DNA of 64,000 bases from assembly GCA_043778205.1 (NCBI GenBank), contig JAYWGO010000080.1, positions 1-64,000 of the forward strand. Reading direction: 5' to 3'. The position numbers and the translations under genes are program-made. The DNA is from JAAFIP01 sp043778205 (GTDB lineage Bacteria; Pseudomonadota; Gammaproteobacteria; Burkholderiales; Burkholderiaceae_C). The notes beneath the pieces were generated by a model that made no database searches, was not told the DNA's origin, and saw only the letters and a list, made by a program, of their open reading frames with translations. Of the stretch, positions 8,770 through 17,062 are shown piece after piece (positions within the stretch are counted from its first letter, which is position 1; each line of letters starts with the position of its first letter).

Positions 8770-9542
8770 CAAAAGCTGTTTTTCCATTGGCGAATGGCCG
8801 TAAACACGCCTAGCGTGTCGTGGGCATTAGGGTCAAATTGTTGGGCCGATTGAATTACTTCGGGTTCGGTGCTGCGCAAAAAAGGGTTGATCAGCTGCTC
8901 CAGCGCAATGCTGCTGGGCAGGGTGCTGTCACCCCGCGCGCGCAGCTTGGCGCAGTCAAGCTCGTATTGAGCCAGCGCAGCGTTATTAGGTTCCACCGCG
9001 CGGGCAAAACGCAGGTTAGACAGTGTGTATTCGTGGGTGCAGCACACGCGGGTGCTGCCGGGCAGGGCAGCCAGCTGGCCTAGCGAGTGCAGCATTTGCG
9101 CCGGGCTGCCTTCAAACAGTCGCCCACAGCCGCCAGAAAACAGTGTGTCGCCGCAAAACAGCAGCGGTGCTTGTATGTCTAACGGTGCTGCGCAGTAGTA
9201 GGCAATATGCCCAGCAGTGTGGCCCGGCACGCCGATCACCTCAAAAGTATGGCCCAGGGCTAGCACTGTGTCGCCGTGGCTTAAGCGGCGAATCGGCTCA
9301 GGCATGGTTTCACGTTCGGGCCCATACACCCTGGCTTGGCAAGCATCTCGCAGGGCTGCTACGCCGCCGGTATGGTCAGCGTGGTGGTGCGTGACTAGAA
9401 TGGTGTCCAGTTGCAACGACAAGCGCGACAGGGCATCCAACACCACGCTTGCGTCGCCAGGGTCTACCACCATGGCCCTGCGGTCGTCGTGCAGCATCCA
9501 AATGTAGTTGTCGGTAAACGCGGGTAGGGCAATAAGCTTCAT
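8769..9542 (-). CDS. gloB: hydroxyacylglutathione hydrolase (glyoxalase II)
   Basis: Glyoxalase II hydrolyses S-lactoylglutathione to lactate and glutathione, the second step of methylglyoxal detoxification. The 257-residue protein is a metallo-beta-lactamase-fold enzyme with the metal motif THHHADHTGG (His52, His54, Asp56, His57) and later GVPGHTAGHIAYY, LFCGDTLFSGGCGRLFEG and CCTHEYT, all typical of GloB. Its ATG (9542-9540) overlaps the ATG of the divergent methyltransferase gene (9541-9543) inside a single CATG. Each gene's promoter and ribosome-binding site must therefore lie inside the other's coding region. Confidence 0.97.
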   Translation of the reverse strand: MKLIALPAFTDNYIWMLHDDRRAMVVDPGDASVVLDALSRLSLQLDTILVTHHHADHTGGVAALRDACQARVYGPERETMPEPIRRLSHGDTVLALGHTFEVIGVPGHTAGHIAYYCAAPLDIQAPLLFCGDTLFSGGCGRLFEGSPAQMLHSLGQLAALPGSTRVCCTHEYTLSNLRFARAVEPNNAALAQYELDCAKLRARGDSTLPSSIALEQLINPFLRSTEPEVIQSAQQFDPNAHDTLGVFTAIRQWKNSF

Positions 9543-10323
9543 GGTTGATCAAATTATAGGTTTGCAAGATACCACTTTGCAAAATTGGCTGCTTACACCA
9601 CCGGGGCAGTATTTACTGCAATGGGAGCGTGCCCAAATAGACGCGGCCGTGGCCGACGTGTTTGGCTACCACGCCCTGCAGCTTGGCTGGAGCGATATTG
9701 CGGGCCTGCAGGCCAACCGCATGCCGCACCAATGGCTGGCCTTGGGCCATGCAGGGCCGGGTTCTTCAACCTCTCTGGTGTGCGACTTCTCTGCCCTGCC
9801 GTTTGCCGAAGCCAGCCTGGACTTGCTGGTGATGCCCCACACGCTAGAGTTCAGCCTAGACCCGCATGCCACCCTGCGCGAGGCCGCCCGCGTGCTGGTG
9901 CCCGAGGGCCGGGTGGTTATTTGTGGGCTTAACCCCACCAGTTTGTGGGGCTGGCGCCAACAGCGGGGGCGCATGGCCATCAAAGCAGGCATAGGCAGCC
10001 TGTATTTGCCCGACAGCGGCGACATGATTGGCTACTGGCGGCTGCGCGACTGGCTGCGCCTGCTGAGCTTTGAAGTTGAATCGGGCAGCTTTGGCTGCTA
10101 CCGCCCCGCCGTGCGCAGCCAAAGCTGGCTAGACCGCACCGCCTGGATGGACACACTGGGCGCGCGCTACTGGCCTATCTTGGGCGCTGCCTATTGCATT
10201 ACAGCCGTCAAGCGCGTGCGCGGCATGCGCATGTTAGGCCCCGCCTGGAAAAAAGCCCCCCGCATGGCCACCGCGCCCGCAGCCATAGCCCCACGCGCGC
10301 AGGCCAAGCGCAATGAAAGTTAG
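9541..10323 (+). CDS. class I SAM-dependent methyltransferase
   Basis: This is a Methyltransf_11-type protein of about 260 residues. The recognisable core is DFSALPFAEASLDLLVMPHT followed by LREAARVLVPEGRVVICG (motifs II to IV of the class I fold). The usual Gly-rich motif I is weak, which is common in this subgroup. The substrate cannot be deduced from sequence. From my recollection of Burkholderiales genomes, it commonly sits between gloB and rnhA. The ATG at 9541 was chosen because MVDQIIG starts exactly at the divergent boundary; the longer GTG-type start at 9508 would run 34 nt into gloB. Confidence 0.85.
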   Translation: MVDQIIGLQDTTLQNWLLTPPGQYLLQWERAQIDAAVADVFGYHALQLGWSDIAGLQANRMPHQWLALGHAGPGSSTSLVCDFSALPFAEASLDLLVMPHTLEFSLDPHATLREAARVLVPEGRVVICGLNPTSLWGWRQQRGRMAIKAGIGSLYLPDSGDMIGYWRLRDWLRLLSFEVESGSFGCYRPAVRSQSWLDRTAWMDTLGARYWPILGAAYCITAVKRVRGMRMLGPAWKKAPRMATAPAAIAPRAQAKRNES

Positions 10324-10345
10324 ACTAACAGCATTCTATTGACTC

Positions 10346-10403
10346 TCAATTTAATAGCTGCTCGTGCAGCATTTATTTGGGCTGTAGCGCTAAAACATTA
10401 AAA
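10346..10403 (-). repeat. dispersed three-hairpin repeat, copy 2
   Basis: Reverse-orientation copy (AATAGCTGCTCGTGCAGC, ATTTATTTGGGCTGTAGC, CTAAAACATTAAAA) filling the convergent gap between the methyltransferase and SIMPL genes. It touches the SIMPL stop codon. Its hairpins could end transcription from either side, but there is no strong T-run. Confidence 0.88.
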
Positions 10404-11156
10404 TTACTCAATGCTGTAAACAATCGTTACCACAACACGTGCTGTCTTATCAATGGTTGATTTATCGTATTTACCACCATAGCTATCGTCAGGAACTTCG
10501 CCGCCAACAGGCAGGATGTAAAACGAGCCTTGATTAGCTGACTTCATTGCGCCAACTTTCACGTTATCTTGCTTGACAAATTCAGTTGCACGATCGCGTG
10601 CGTTTTTGGTGGCATCGGAAATAAGTGACATTTTGATAGCTTCCAAATCGCCCACCAGGTAGTTGGGTGCTTGCGCAAAAACCTGGGAATTTGCTGCGCG
10701 CAATTGCAAAAATGCTTTGTTGGCTTCGGTAATTTTGGCCAAGTCTTTGCTGGTCACCCGTATACCTTGGGTAGCCTTAAAGCCTCTTTGCACTTGGCGC
10801 GGCGTTTCTTTAATGAATACTTCCTCAAAATGAGGGTTTAAATCCTCCAGATCCACCGTCCAGGTGCTTTCGTCCAAACCTTGTTTGGTTAAAAAACTGT
10901 CAAGCACTTTGCGCTCGGCGGCTAATTTTTTTAAAGCTTGGTCTTCAGTAGCCGCAATAACCCCCACACCCACCACCCACTCCGCACGGTCCGCCTTAAT
11001 AGGTTTTTCGGCCAAGCCTTTGACTGATATGGACTGACTACCCGCCACCGCGCGCTTGGCTTGAACACCCAATATAAACGCCGCACTGGCCATGCCCACG
11101 GCCAGCAGCAAGCCTAAAATCATCATGGGTTTTGAATAGTCATTGCTCTGTGCCAT
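10404..11156 (-). CDS. SIMPL domain-containing protein (DUF541)
   Basis: This is a 250-residue envelope protein with one N-terminal hydrophobic segment (about 10-30) acting as a signal anchor, followed by a SIMPL domain. Characteristic words are ISVKGLAEKPIKADRAEW near the start, NPHFEE and a C-terminal TARVVVTIVYSIE strand. SIMPL proteins are periplasmic oligomers; some affect oxidative stress, but the molecular function is unsettled. The ATG at 11156 follows GGAAAC. It stands alone in minus orientation between two plus genes and so interrupts the methyltransferase-rnhA neighbourhood. Confidence 0.88.
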   Translation of the reverse strand: MAQSNDYSKPMMILGLLLAVGMASAAFILGVQAKRAVAGSQSISVKGLAEKPIKADRAEWVVGVGVIAATEDQALKKLAAERKVLDSFLTKQGLDESTWTVDLEDLNPHFEEVFIKETPRQVQRGFKATQGIRVTSKDLAKITEANKAFLQLRAANSQVFAQAPNYLVGDLEAIKMSLISDATKNARDRATEFVKQDNVKVGAMKSANQGSFYILPVGGEVPDDSYGGKYDKSTIDKTARVVVTIVYSIE

Positions 11157-11311
11157 GCTTTGTTTCCAAGAATTGGGTGGGTATAAAAATTAACCAGTAT
11201 CGCTTTTGGCAATCTATTGATTTTCACTGCTTTTCCAAAATGCTTAAGCTTGTGGGTTGTAATCTACCAGCCGCAGCTTGCATCCTGCATGCGGAGTTGC
11301 ATATTTTATAA

Positions 11312-11384
11312 AATAGTTAGCTATTAATTAAATAGCTAACTATTAAGCATTTACTTGGGCCATAGGCCTAAAACACTTAAAACT
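11312..11384 (-). repeat. dispersed three-hairpin repeat, copy 3 (abuts rnhA start codon)
   Basis: Reverse-orientation copy with a duplicated AT-rich arm (AATAGTTAGCTATTAATTAA and ATAGCTAACTATTAAGC), then ATTTACTTGGGCCATAGGCC, then TAAAACACTTAAAAC. The element ends exactly where the rnhA ATG begins. The untranslated leader of rnhA, including any ribosome-binding site, is thus repeat-derived, and no canonical Shine-Dalgarno is visible in it. Confidence 0.9.
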
Positions 11385-11828
11385 ATGAATACCATTGATA
11401 TTTACACTGACGGCGCTTGCAAAGGCAATCCTGGGCCTGGCGGCTGGGGCGTACTGCTGAAATCGGGCGGTACCGAGAAAGAGCTTTTTGGCGGCGAGGC
11501 CAACACGACCAATAACCGCATGGAGATGATGGCGGTGATTCAGGCCTTAGAGGCGCTCAAGCGGCCATGCAAAGTGAACCTGTTTTTAGACAGCAAATAC
11601 GTGCTGCAGGGCATTACCGAGTGGATTCACGGCTGGAAGGCGCGCGGCTGGCGCACCGCAAGTAAAGAGCCGGTAAAGAACGTGGAACTTTGGCAGCGTT
11701 TGGATGCCTTAGTAGCCAGTGGTGGACATGATATTGACTGGCGTTGGGTGAAAGGCCATGCGGGCGACCCTGGCAATGAGCGGGCCGACGCGCTGGCCAA
11801 CAAAGGTGTGGCCAGCTTGCCGAGGTAA
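11385..11828 (+). CDS. rnhA: ribonuclease HI
   Basis: RNase HI degrades the RNA strand of RNA-DNA hybrids. The protein of 147 residues starts MNTIDIYTDGACKGNPGPGG, with the first catalytic Asp at position 9. The other carboxylates lie in NRMEMMAVIQAL (Glu), LFLDSKYV (Asp) and GNERADALAN (Asp). The length equals that of typical bacterial RNase HI. The upstream GTG/ATG extension to 11355 would be translated from the dispersed repeat and is rejected. dnaQ, often the next gene in relatives, is not here; an RND efflux operon follows. Confidence 0.97.
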   Translation: MNTIDIYTDGACKGNPGPGGWGVLLKSGGTEKELFGGEANTTNNRMEMMAVIQALEALKRPCKVNLFLDSKYVLQGITEWIHGWKARGWRTASKEPVKNVELWQRLDALVASGGHDIDWRWVKGHAGDPGNERADALANKGVASLPR

Positions 11829-11935
11829 AACTTTTGGCTGCACAGGTCTTTGTGCTGGCTTTCCCGTAGGTAAGTGTATTTTGAATTGGGTATATTGGAG
11901 CATATTGTTTCAAACCATAACCAGACAGCATTTTC

Positions 11936-13849
11936 ATGGCATCTAAAGCACTTTATTCAGTTGTTGCAGTGGTGGGCATCGTGGCCGCCTCGGGCGCAGC
12001 TTACTGGTTGCAAAACAAACCCAAGGGCCCGCAAGAGATAACGGTCACTTCGGGTGGGGGCGTGGGCACTGCAACAAGCCCTGTAGCAGGCAGCCCAGCG
12101 GGCGGTGCAGCAGCGGGTGCGGCAGCAGGTGCATCAGCCGCAGGCAGGCCCGGCCAAGGCGGCCCTGGCGGCCCTAGTGGCCCGGCGGGTGTAGAGGTGG
12201 CCAAAGTAGAGGTTACCCGGCTGCAAGACGACGCACAAACCGTAGGCACGCTGCGCTCGCGCCAAAACGTGGTGCTGCGCCCCGAGGTGGCGGGCCGCGT
12301 GCAAAGCATGGGCTTTACCGACGGCGGCAGGGTGAAAAAAGGCGATATTTTGGTGCAATTGGACGACGTGCTGCAGCGTGCTGAGGTGCGCCAGGCCGAG
12401 GCCCAGGTGTCGATCGCCCGCGCCAACCTCAAACGCAACCAAGAGCTGGTAGCGCAAAGCTTTATTGCCCAGCGAGTGGTGGACGAAGCTGCGGCCAATA
12501 TGCAGGTGGTAGAGGCGCAAATGGCCTTGGCCTGCGCCCGCTGGGAACGCATGCGCGTGCTGGCCCCGTTTGACGGCACGGCGGGTATTCGCAGTATTAA
12601 CTTGGGCGACTATGTGAAAGACGGTGCAGACATGGTCAACATTGAAGACCTGTCGTCGATGTATGTGGACTTTAGGCTGCCTGAGCGCTTTCAGGGCAAG
12701 CTCAAACGCGACCAACCCGTAGAGCTACAGCTCGATGCCATGCCAGGCCGAACGTTCAAGGCCAAGATTGAGGCGATCGACCCGCAGATTGATGCCAATG
12801 GCCGCTCGGTAGCGGTGCGCGCTGTGATGGCCAACTCGGGTGGCGAGCCTTTGGTGCAGCGCCCTGCGGCTGGCGCGGCTGGCGCGGCAGGTGCTGCAAG
12901 TTCTGCCGGTGCACCAAACCCTGCACAGGCTGCCAGTGCCGCCGCGGGCCCCTCGCAGCGGCCTGTAGCCAAGGCGGGTGCTAAACCGGATGCTAAACCA
13001 ATGGCCCCAGGCGGCGGCAGTGCAGGCGCGGGCGCGGGCGGTGGTGTTAAGCCAGTGGACAGTACAGGAGCCGCTTGCGCGGCCAACAATGCAGCAGCGC
13101 GCCAAGGCATACCTGCTATGGCGGGTGCACGTACAGCGGGTGCAGGGGCTGCAGGTACTGCAGGCGATAAACCCTCCAGTGCTGGGCTGGCCCGGGCAGG
13201 TGGTAAGCCTGCTGGGCCAGCCGGTAGTGCAGGCAAGGGTGGGGGCGCAGGAGCTAGTGCAGGCGGCGGTGGGCCGCTGCGCCCCGGTATGTTTGCACGG
13301 GTCACTGCCGTGTTCAATATTAAAGAAAACTCTTTGACAGTGCCCGAGGAAGCCATCGTTCCCCAAGGCGGGCGGCAGTTTGTTATCAAAGTGGTTACGC
13401 AAACGCAGGAGCAGTTTGATGCGCTGGCCCAGGCAGTCAAAGCTGCTGCTGCGGCATCGGCGGCGGCTTCTACGGCGGCTGGGGGTACTGCAAGCTCAGC
13501 CTCCAGCCCGGTTACTGGGCCAGCAGCAGGTGCGCCAGCGGGCCCCGCAGTTGCCGCCCCCGTATTTGTCGACGGCAAACGCTTGGTATCCCAGCGCACC
13601 GAGGTCAAAATTGGCATCCGCCGACCAGGCCGTGTAGAAATTACCGACGGCGTTGCCGAAGGTGACACGCTGGTGGTGGCGGGCCAGCAGCGCCTTTTGC
13701 GCGACAACACAGCGGTGCGCATTGTCGACTTGGGCAGACCCACAGGCCCGCCTGGTGGCTCGGGCCCGCCCACCGGCCAAGGCCCAACCGCAAATCCAGG
13801 CCCGTCCACAGGCTCTGCAGCCGCCCCTGCCGCCAGCGCTGCACGCTAA
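11936..13849 (+). CDS. RND efflux periplasmic adaptor (MFP) with large Ala/Gly/Pro inserts
   Basis: This is the membrane-fusion subunit linking an inner-membrane RND pump to an outer-membrane channel. At 637 residues it is far longer than the usual 370-420. It has an N-terminal hydrophobic anchor (YSVVAVVGIVAASGAAYWL) and an Ala/Gly/Pro stretch (about 45-82). The lipoyl/barrel-sandwich halves (VLRPEVAGRVQSMGFTDGG and later MRVLAPFDGTAGIRSINLG) flank the alpha-hairpin, and the beta-barrel comes next. A low-complexity insert of about 140 residues (about 305-446) splits the beta-barrel just before LRPGMFARV. A second insert (about 500-542) splits the membrane-proximal domain before RTEVKIGIRRPGRVEI. 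The tail is again Gly/Pro-rich. It is followed after 12 nt by the pump gene. No outer-membrane channel gene is nearby. Confidence 0.93.
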   Translation: MASKALYSVVAVVGIVAASGAAYWLQNKPKGPQEITVTSGGGVGTATSPVAGSPAGGAAAGAAAGASAAGRPGQGGPGGPSGPAGVEVAKVEVTRLQDDAQTVGTLRSRQNVVLRPEVAGRVQSMGFTDGGRVKKGDILVQLDDVLQRAEVRQAEAQVSIARANLKRNQELVAQSFIAQRVVDEAAANMQVVEAQMALACARWERMRVLAPFDGTAGIRSINLGDYVKDGADMVNIEDLSSMYVDFRLPERFQGKLKRDQPVELQLDAMPGRTFKAKIEAIDPQIDANGRSVAVRAVMANSGGEPLVQRPAAGAAGAAGAASSAGAPNPAQAASAAAGPSQRPVAKAGAKPDAKPMAPGGGSAGAGAGGGVKPVDSTGAACAANNAAARQGIPAMAGARTAGAGAAGTAGDKPSSAGLARAGGKPAGPAGSAGKGGGAGASAGGGGPLRPGMFARVTAVFNIKENSLTVPEEAIVPQGGRQFVIKVVTQTQEQFDALAQAVKAAAAASAAASTAAGGTASSASSPVTGPAAGAPAGPAVAAPVFVDGKRLVSQRTEVKIGIRRPGRVEITDGVAEGDTLVVAGQQRLLRDNTAVRIVDLGRPTGPPGGSGPPTGQGPTANPGPSTGSAAAPAASAAR

Positions 13850-13861
13850 CCGGAGCATCCT

Positions 13862-16800
13862 ATGCAACTGCCAGAAATATCCATTCGCCGCCCGGTATTT
13901 GCCACCGTGCTGTCCCTGCTGATTTTGCTGGTTGGGTATGTTGCCTTCACCAAGCTGGCGGTGCGCGAATACCCCAAAATTGACGAACCCAACGTCACTG
14001 TAGAAACCCTTTACCGGGGTGCCTCCAGCGAGGTGGTGGAAGCGCAGGTGACCAAGGTGCTAGAAGATTCGCTAGCGGGCATTGAAGGTGTTGACGTGAT
14101 CACCTCGGTCAGCCGCCCCGAGCAAAGCCAAATTACGGTGCGCTTTGTGCTAAGCCGTGATGCTGACAGCGCCGCTGCCGACGTGCGCGACAAAGTCAGC
14201 CGTGTGCGCCAGCGCCTGCCCAGCGATATCAGCGAACCCGTGGTGGCCAAGATAGAGGCCGATGCCCAGCCCGTGATTTGGCTTGCTTTTAGCTCAGACA
14301 CCCACAACGTGCTGCAGCTGTCCGACCTGGCCAACCGCTTGGCCAAACCCATGCTGCAAACGGCCCCTGGCGCTGCCGATGTGCGCGTGTTCGGCGAGCG
14401 CAAATACTCCATGCGCATTTGGATCGACCCTGACAAACTGGCCAGCTACCGCCTGACCACCCAAGACGTAGAAGACGCGCTGCGCCGCTCCAACGTTGAA
14501 GTACCCGCAGGTCGCATTGAAAGCAAACAACGCGAATTTAACGTCACCACCGCCACCGACCTGCAGCGCCCCGCAGAGTTTGCCCAGGTGGTGATCCGCA
14601 CCGTCAACGGCCAGCCCGTGCGCATTGGCGATGTAGCCACCGTGCGCCAAGGCCCTGCTTCTGAACGCACCGCCACCCGGCTTAATGGCAAAGATGCCAT
14701 CACACTGGGGGTGATTCGCAACGCCACTGCCAACCCGCTGGAGCTGTCAGCAGCCGTGCGCGAAATGCTGCCTAAACTCAAAGCCAACATGCCGCAAGGC
14801 ATAGAGATAGATGTAGCCAACGACAACTCGGTGTTTATCGACCGGTCGATCAAAGCGGTGTATGCCACCATCACCGAGGCAGTGGTGCTGGTAGCGTTGG
14901 TTATTTTTGTATTTTTGCGCACCATCCGCGCCTCCATCATTCCGCTGGTCACCATACCTGTGTCGCTGATTGGCACCTTTGCTTTGATGGCGCTGTTTGG
15001 TTTCACCATCAACACGCTTACTTTGCTGGCCTTGGTGCTGGCCATCGGGCTCGTGGTAGACGATGCCATTGTGGTGCTGGAGAATATTTACCGGCATATT
15101 GAAGAAGGCAAAGCCCCTTTAGAAGCGGCCATCGTCGGGGCCAAAGAAATTGGCTTTGCCGTAGTGGCCATGACGCTCACACTGGCGGCCGTGTACGCAC
15201 CGCTGGCCTTTACACCGGGGCGCACCGGACGGCTGTTTACCGAGTTTGCGCTGGTGCTGGCCGGCTCGGTGGTGGTGTCGGGTTTTGTCGCGCTCACACT
15301 GTCGCCCATGATGTGTTCTAAGCTGCTCAAACACAACCCCAACCCGTGGTTTTTTGACCGTTGGATCGAGCGTGGCTTGCAGGCAATAACCCGTGGCTAC
15401 GCCAAGCTGCTGGGCTGGTCGCTCAAAGTCCGTTGGCTGGTGGTGCTGGTGATGGTCGGTTCGGGCGTAGGCACTTGGCTGCTGCTGGCCGACATCAAGC
15501 GTGAGCTGGCCCCCATGGAAGACCGGGGTGTGATTGTGACCAACGTGAACGCGCCCGACGGTGCCACGCTGGACTACACCGGAAAATACGCCCAAGCCAT
15601 CGAACGTATAGGCCAGCAGTACAAAGAATTTGACCGCGTCTTTACCGTCACCGGCAACCCCACCGTAGCGCAAGCGATAGTTTTTTACCGTGCTGTGCCT
15701 TGGGAAGAGCGCACCAAAAAAACCACCGACATCGCACGTGAAATTTCAGGCCGCATCGGCAGCCTGCCCGGAGTTACTGCCTTTCCCATCACCCCGCCGT
15801 CACTGGGCCAAGGGTTTAGAGAACGGCCTATCAACTACGTGATAGTTACCTCCGACAGCTACCAAAATTTAAGCCAAACCGTGCGCGCCATTCAAGACGA
15901 GCTGGCCAAAAACCCCGGCTTTGTGCAGGTAGATACCGACTTGCGCTTGAACAAACCCGAGATCAAAATGGAAGTTGACCGCGAGAAGGCCGCTGACCTG
16001 GGTATCAGCATCGAGGTAGTCGCCCGCGCGGTAGAAACCATGCTGGGCGGCCGCAACGTCACCCGCTACAAGCGCGAAGGCGAGCAGTACGACGTGATTG
16101 TGCAAACCAATGCCACCGAGCGCGACACGCCCGACGATATTGAACGCATTTTTGTGCGCGGTAAAAACGAACAAATGATCCCGCTGTCGGCCCTGGTCAA
16201 ACTGCGCGAAGTGGTGGTGCCGCGTGACCTGAACCACTTTGGCCAGCGCCGCTCAGCCTCTATTACCGCCAACCTGTCGCCTGAATATTCCCTGGGCCAA
16301 GCCCTTGAGTTTATGGACGCGACCGCCAAAAAAGTGCTTAAACCTGGCTACGCCACCGACCTGGCAGGCCAAAGCCGCGAATTTCGCAACGCCTCTGGCT
16401 CGCTGGCCATTGTGTTTGCCATGGCGTTGCTGTTCATTTACCTGGTGCTGGCCGCGCAGTTTGAGAGTTTTATTGATCCCTTTGTCATCATGCTCAGTGT
16501 GCCCTTGTCGATGGTGGGCGCGCTGGCTGCACTGCAGTACAGTGGCGGCACGCTCAATGTATTCAGCCAAATTGGGCTAATTACGCTGGTGGGGCTGATC
16601 ACCAAGCACGGCATTTTGATTGTGGAGTTTGCCAACCAGCTGCGCGAGCAGGGCGTGGACACACTGCAAGCCGTGCAGCGGTCTGCAGCCCAGCGCCTGC
16701 GGCCTATTTTGATGACCACTGGCGCTATGGTGCTGGGTGCATTGCCGTTGGCCTTGGCCACCGGTGCCGGGGCCGAGAGCCGCCAGCAAATAGGCTGGGT

Positions 16801-16981
16801 CATCGTAGGCGGCATGTCGCTGGGTACTTTGCTCACCATTTTTGTGGTGCCCACCATGTACACGCTGATGGCGCGTAAAAAAGCACCGGGGGCGATCAAA
16901 GAATCGCCTGCTGCTGCGCCCCTTGCCGCACCAGTTGTTGCACCCGTTGCTGCAGGTCACGCAGAAGTGCCAGTACACTGA
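13862..16981 (+). CDS. RND multidrug efflux pump, HAE1 family inner-membrane subunit
   Basis: This is a proton-driven drug/solute exporter of the AcrB/MexB/MdtB class, 1039 residues. It has the usual two halves of six transmembrane helices and large periplasmic loops. The proton-relay aspartate pair is present in IGLVVDDAIVVLENIYRHIE (TM4). The N-terminus MQLPEISIRRPVFATVLSLL and the TM11-12 region GMSLGTLLTIFVVPTMYTLM are standard. The start ATG follows CGGAG and lies 12 nt after the adaptor stop, so the two form an operon. The substrate cannot be read from sequence. The C-terminal tail is Ala/Pro-rich. A dispersed repeat copy begins almost at the stop codon. Confidence 0.96.
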   Translation: MQLPEISIRRPVFATVLSLLILLVGYVAFTKLAVREYPKIDEPNVTVETLYRGASSEVVEAQVTKVLEDSLAGIEGVDVITSVSRPEQSQITVRFVLSRDADSAAADVRDKVSRVRQRLPSDISEPVVAKIEADAQPVIWLAFSSDTHNVLQLSDLANRLAKPMLQTAPGAADVRVFGERKYSMRIWIDPDKLASYRLTTQDVEDALRRSNVEVPAGRIESKQREFNVTTATDLQRPAEFAQVVIRTVNGQPVRIGDVATVRQGPASERTATRLNGKDAITLGVIRNATANPLELSAAVREMLPKLKANMPQGIEIDVANDNSVFIDRSIKAVYATITEAVVLVALVIFVFLRTIRASIIPLVTIPVSLIGTFALMALFGFTINTLTLLALVLAIGLVVDDAIVVLENIYRHIEEGKAPLEAAIVGAKEIGFAVVAMTLTLAAVYAPLAFTPGRTGRLFTEFALVLAGSVVVSGFVALTLSPMMCSKLLKHNPNPWFFDRWIERGLQAITRGYAKLLGWSLKVRWLVVLVMVGSGVGTWLLLADIKRELAPMEDRGVIVTNVNAPDGATLDYTGKYAQAIERIGQQYKEFDRVFTVTGNPTVAQAIVFYRAVPWEERTKKTTDIAREISGRIGSLPGVTAFPITPPSLGQGFRERPINYVIVTSDSYQNLSQTVRAIQDELAKNPGFVQVDTDLRLNKPEIKMEVDREKAADLGISIEVVARAVETMLGGRNVTRYKREGEQYDVIVQTNATERDTPDDIERIFVRGKNEQMIPLSALVKLREVVVPRDLNHFGQRRSASITANLSPEYSLGQALEFMDATAKKVLKPGYATDLAGQSREFRNASGSLAIVFAMALLFIYLVLAAQFESFIDPFVIMLSVPLSMVGALAALQYSGGTLNVFSQIGLITLVGLITKHGILIVEFANQLREQGVDTLQAVQRSAAQRLRPILMTTGAMVLGALPLALATGAGAESRQQIGWVIVGGMSLGTLLTIFVVPTMYTLMARKKAPGAIKESPAAAPLAAPVVAPVAAGHAEVPVH

Positions 16982-16989
16982 TTTTATAT

Positions 16990-17046
16990 AAAAAGGGCTT
17001 ATCGCCCAAGAAAATGCTGCACAGGCAGCTATTAATTTAATAGTGT
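16990..17046 (+). repeat. dispersed three-hairpin repeat, copy 4
   Basis: Forward copy (GGGCTTATCGCCCAAG, AAAATGCTGCACAGGCAGC, TATTAATTTAATAG) occupying most of the convergent gap between the RND pump and the oxidoreductase gene. The GGGC/GCCC, GCTGC/GCAGC and CTATTAATTTAATAG hairpins are all intact. Confidence 0.92.
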
Positions 17047-17062
17047 GTTGGCTTGCGGTCTG

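Noticed and set aside
12691..13809. 372-codon minus-strand open frame opposite the efflux adaptor
   Set aside because: It arises because the adaptor is Ala/Gly/Pro-rich (GC-rich codons rarely give stops on the complement). The plus-strand product has clear adaptor motifs.
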